Shown here one piece after another: positions 61,679 to 64,000 of a DNA stretch of 64,000 nucleotides; positions within the stretch are counted from its first letter, which is position 1; each line of letters begins with the position of its first letter. Below the pieces are notes generated by a model that saw only the letters and a list, made by a program, of their open reading frames with translations, searched no databases and was not told the DNA's origin. Made by a program: the position numbers and the translations under genes. The DNA is from Lepisosteus oculatus (lineage: Eukaryota > Chordata > Actinopteri > Semionotiformes > Lepisosteidae), in NCBI RefSeq assembly GCF_040954835.1, contig NC_090703.1:19791444-19855443 (forward strand), given 5' to 3'.

Positions 61679-64000
61679 GTAAGCCTTCCCCTTCCTTTTT
61701 TAAGAGACAGGCTTGTTGTTTTGCGTGTAAAATCTTTACTTTATTCTCTTGCTGGAAGGAACTGTATTCCAATGTGTTTGCAACAGAGTATGCAACAGGT
61801 ATGGAATGATTGCACCTGTTATCAAATATTGTGTATATTTTTAAAACAGACATGCAATGTTCCATATCTCTTATTGAGTTACTCCTTTAAATTTGGTAAG
61901 TTTTCTTTTCTTACAATTCTTTTTGAGTACATACTGTACAGATCCCCAAAATGTGAGACTGTAGCAGGATCTATCAGGTTGTGTAAGTCAGAAGAATCAC
62001 AGATGTTTGTTTGTAGAAGGGGTTTGAACTTTGTTTCTGTTTATGGAATTATTTGAAAGTACATGGCATTGAATGGTCATCACTCAATACCCTTCTTGTT
62101 TCAAAATACTTTTTTTTTAACGCACTTGACATTGTAATTTTCCTGAAAACATTTTCTGGCAGCTTCATTGTGGAGCTTGGACTTCAAATAACAGGACACA
62201 CCTTTTCCTAAGGAAGTGTGCATACACAATGCAATAGCTATTATAACAATAACAAAAAATTAACAAAAAGGTAAATAGTGTACTGCAGATTTGTCATTCA
62301 AGGAGCTAAGGAGTTGCCAAGAGAAATTGTTGTAGATACATATCATACATATGTTTCACTTGACAGAATGCTTTTCTGTTTCTACTTAATTAATATGGTT
62401 ATAGCTGTGGTCTTCATATGCCCTTTTGAGCAACAGGAAAATAATACCCTTACCAATGCTTATGAGAATACATTGTACTCTTGTTTCTTTTTTAAAGAAC
62501 AGAGGAGGTACTGTATTTATTGTGCAAAAATGTGCCGTGACAGCTGTCAGTATTTACAATATTGATCAGATGTATTTTAAGGAAATGTCAAAATGTCTAA
62601 AGAAGCAAAAATGGGATAATTCCCATTACGTGGTAATGTGCACATGCATCAAAATAAGCTAACTGCATAATAATCACAGTGACATGTACAACCAACACTG
62701 TTGTCTTCTTTTCCTTGTTCTCCATCTTCAGAGGTAACACAAGTATTTTTCTTGTTGATTTTTGTGTGCAAGTGCTTTGCATGTATTTTTAACTAGCGTA
62801 CATGAGGCGACATGCTGTAAGATGTTTAAGAGGTAAATCAATATCACTTGTTGTCATGTTATTTCTGCGCCAGGAAGTTTATAGTTGCGGTCGGTGCCTG
62901 AGATCGGTGGCAGGTAACAGTCAAGCACTTTAAAGACAAAGTTCCTTACTATAGTGCTGAGTGATGGTCATCCTGACCCTTGCTGGTTAATTATTAGCAA
63001 TATTTGCCTTTTCAAGAAATGTTCTGATGTTCCTATATAACATATAGTATGCATGTGGTCCTACAATAGATGTAATGTTGTCTGTATTTAGTACTCAGCA
63101 GCAGTAGAAATATAAGGGCATTTTTGTTGCTTGGCTAAACAAGACAATGGTAGCTACAAAGAACTTTGTGATTTGCAATTTAGGTTTAATAGGTGAATAG
63201 GTTTAATTTCCTTTGTCCACACATATAATGAGAGTTAAAGGTACCCATTTACTATTGCATCAGTTTCTTGCATAGTTCAATCAGGAGTTTGCATGATAAA
63301 CCTTAGAAAACTGTAAAAACTCCAGCATCTTTATTATGAAAGAAAAATATATCTTTAACTTACTAGTAAATACATTTTAATATTCATTTTGACAAAACAA
63401 ATATTATTGCTTTTTGTTTCTGTCATATACTTTCCTTTACAAGGTTTTTCCAAAGTGAAACATGTTATGGCAATCAGGGTGTTGTTTCTGTTCCAGTGAA
63501 TGTGCATCACTTGATCAGAGTGGCACTGAACGCCGGAAAATTTTCCATTTTCACCGTGGAAAGTGGTATTCATATTGAGTAAGGTTTGCTCTAGTATGGC
63601 AGACAGGGCAAGACAGGAAGAAGAATATATAACATTCTGACATGGCGTTTTACAGGTCAAAGACTTATAGACACGATTCCGTAAACTGATAAATACCGAT
63701 GCTGATTTATCAGCTTCTTCAGTGAGATCCTGTTTCTTTTCTGTTTTTTAAAACTCATTTTAAAGCTCAGTTTCTGACAATAATGTACATAAATCTGAAA
63801 AAGTGTTTTTCACCAGAAGTAAAATGAAGATGGCTCGCAATTGTAGCCAGGTTGTGTCACTACTTCTGAACTTCTGGCCATTGGAATTTCTTGATATCTA
63901 TTTCAAACGCCTTTTTTTTTTTAAAGACTCGTCTCTCCTGCACCCACACCCTCTCAGGACAGAATGGGACAGCTAGACACACCTCTTCTGACACACCCAC

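Larger units (their letters stand above)
48380..64000 (+). other. ahnak2: Presumed AHNAK2 intron
   Basis: AT-rich sequence to the window end, without an exon that continues the phase-1 ending of the coding exon. It contains a degenerate SINE near 57.0 kb, another near 57.7 kb, a dispersed repeat at 59.73-60.04 kb, an AT-palindromic tract at 60.49-60.56 kb and a GC-richer segment at 61.2-61.7 kb. A fragment near 54.28-54.32 kb (GAAGAAGGCTCCAGAGCCGA) resembles a common fish repeat. ORFs such as 61643-62056 and 63355-63660 show no recognisable domain. Confidence 0.45.

Noticed and set aside
62872..62930. Possible small exon (TTTCTGCGCCAG|GAAG ... GGCAG|GTAACA)
   Set aside because: In the phase required after the AHNAK2-like first exon it meets a stop within three codons, so it cannot continue that CDS. 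Non-coding use is possible but unsupported.
1..64000. Search for CRISPR arrays, operons, rRNA, tRNA genes or bacterial-type systems
   Set aside because: There are no regularly spaced direct repeats with unique spacers, no rRNA text, and the only tRNA-like sequences are SINE heads. The window is a vertebrate genome.

Overview
This is AT-rich vertebrate nuclear DNA with long introns and intergenic spacers, GT-AG splicing, CpG-rich promoter patches and many old retroelement copies. The repeats are tRNA-derived SINEs, V-SINE-like elements and a LINE tail ending in a GATA microsatellite. Together they point to a ray-finned fish. The low gene density suggests a non-compact genome, possibly a non-teleost such as gar or bowfin, but I cannot name the species.

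I can support three protein-coding genes. (1) On the + strand, a two-exon SERTA-domain gene has an untranslated first exon at the window edge (donor at 79/80), a 15 kb intron with an alternative CpG-rich first exon near 10.2 kb, and one coding exon at 15280-16056. By position it is CDCA4, but its C-terminal half looks like SERTAD2. (2) On the - strand, between 27.9 and 22.7 kb, lie at least five coding exons of an aftiphilin-family clathrin/AP-1 adaptor accessory protein, best called CLBA1. They were assembled by eye from exons whose phases match. One piece between 26.6 and 23.5 kb is probably missing. (3) On the + strand at 48325-48379 lies an 18-residue first coding exon beginning MCDCFH, as I recall for AHNAK2. 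The rest of that gene lies to the right of the window.

As I recall human 14q32.33, the order and orientation are the same there: CDCA4 and CLBA1 converge, and CLBA1 and AHNAK2 diverge. The neighbours therefore support each other's identification. SERTAD2 and AFTPH, adjacent and convergent at human 2p14, are the paralogous pair.

Layout: 1-0.85 kb CpG-rich promoter and first exon; 0.08-15.3 kb intron 1, with SINEs and a second CpG patch at 9.5-10.2 kb; 15.3-16.1 kb CDS; 16.1 to about 19.1 kb likely 3' UTR containing a promoter-like GC island at 17.5-17.9 kb; 19.1-22.7 kb intergenic; 22.7-27.9 kb CLBA1; 27.9-29.5 kb shared upstream region; 29.7-30.8 kb dead LINE; 30.8-48.3 kb intergenic or AHNAK2 5' intron; 48.3 kb AHNAK2 coding exon; 48.4-64 kb AHNAK2 intron with a candidate second promoter/exon near 61.4 kb.

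All gene assignments come from reading translations and recalling family members. No database search was possible.
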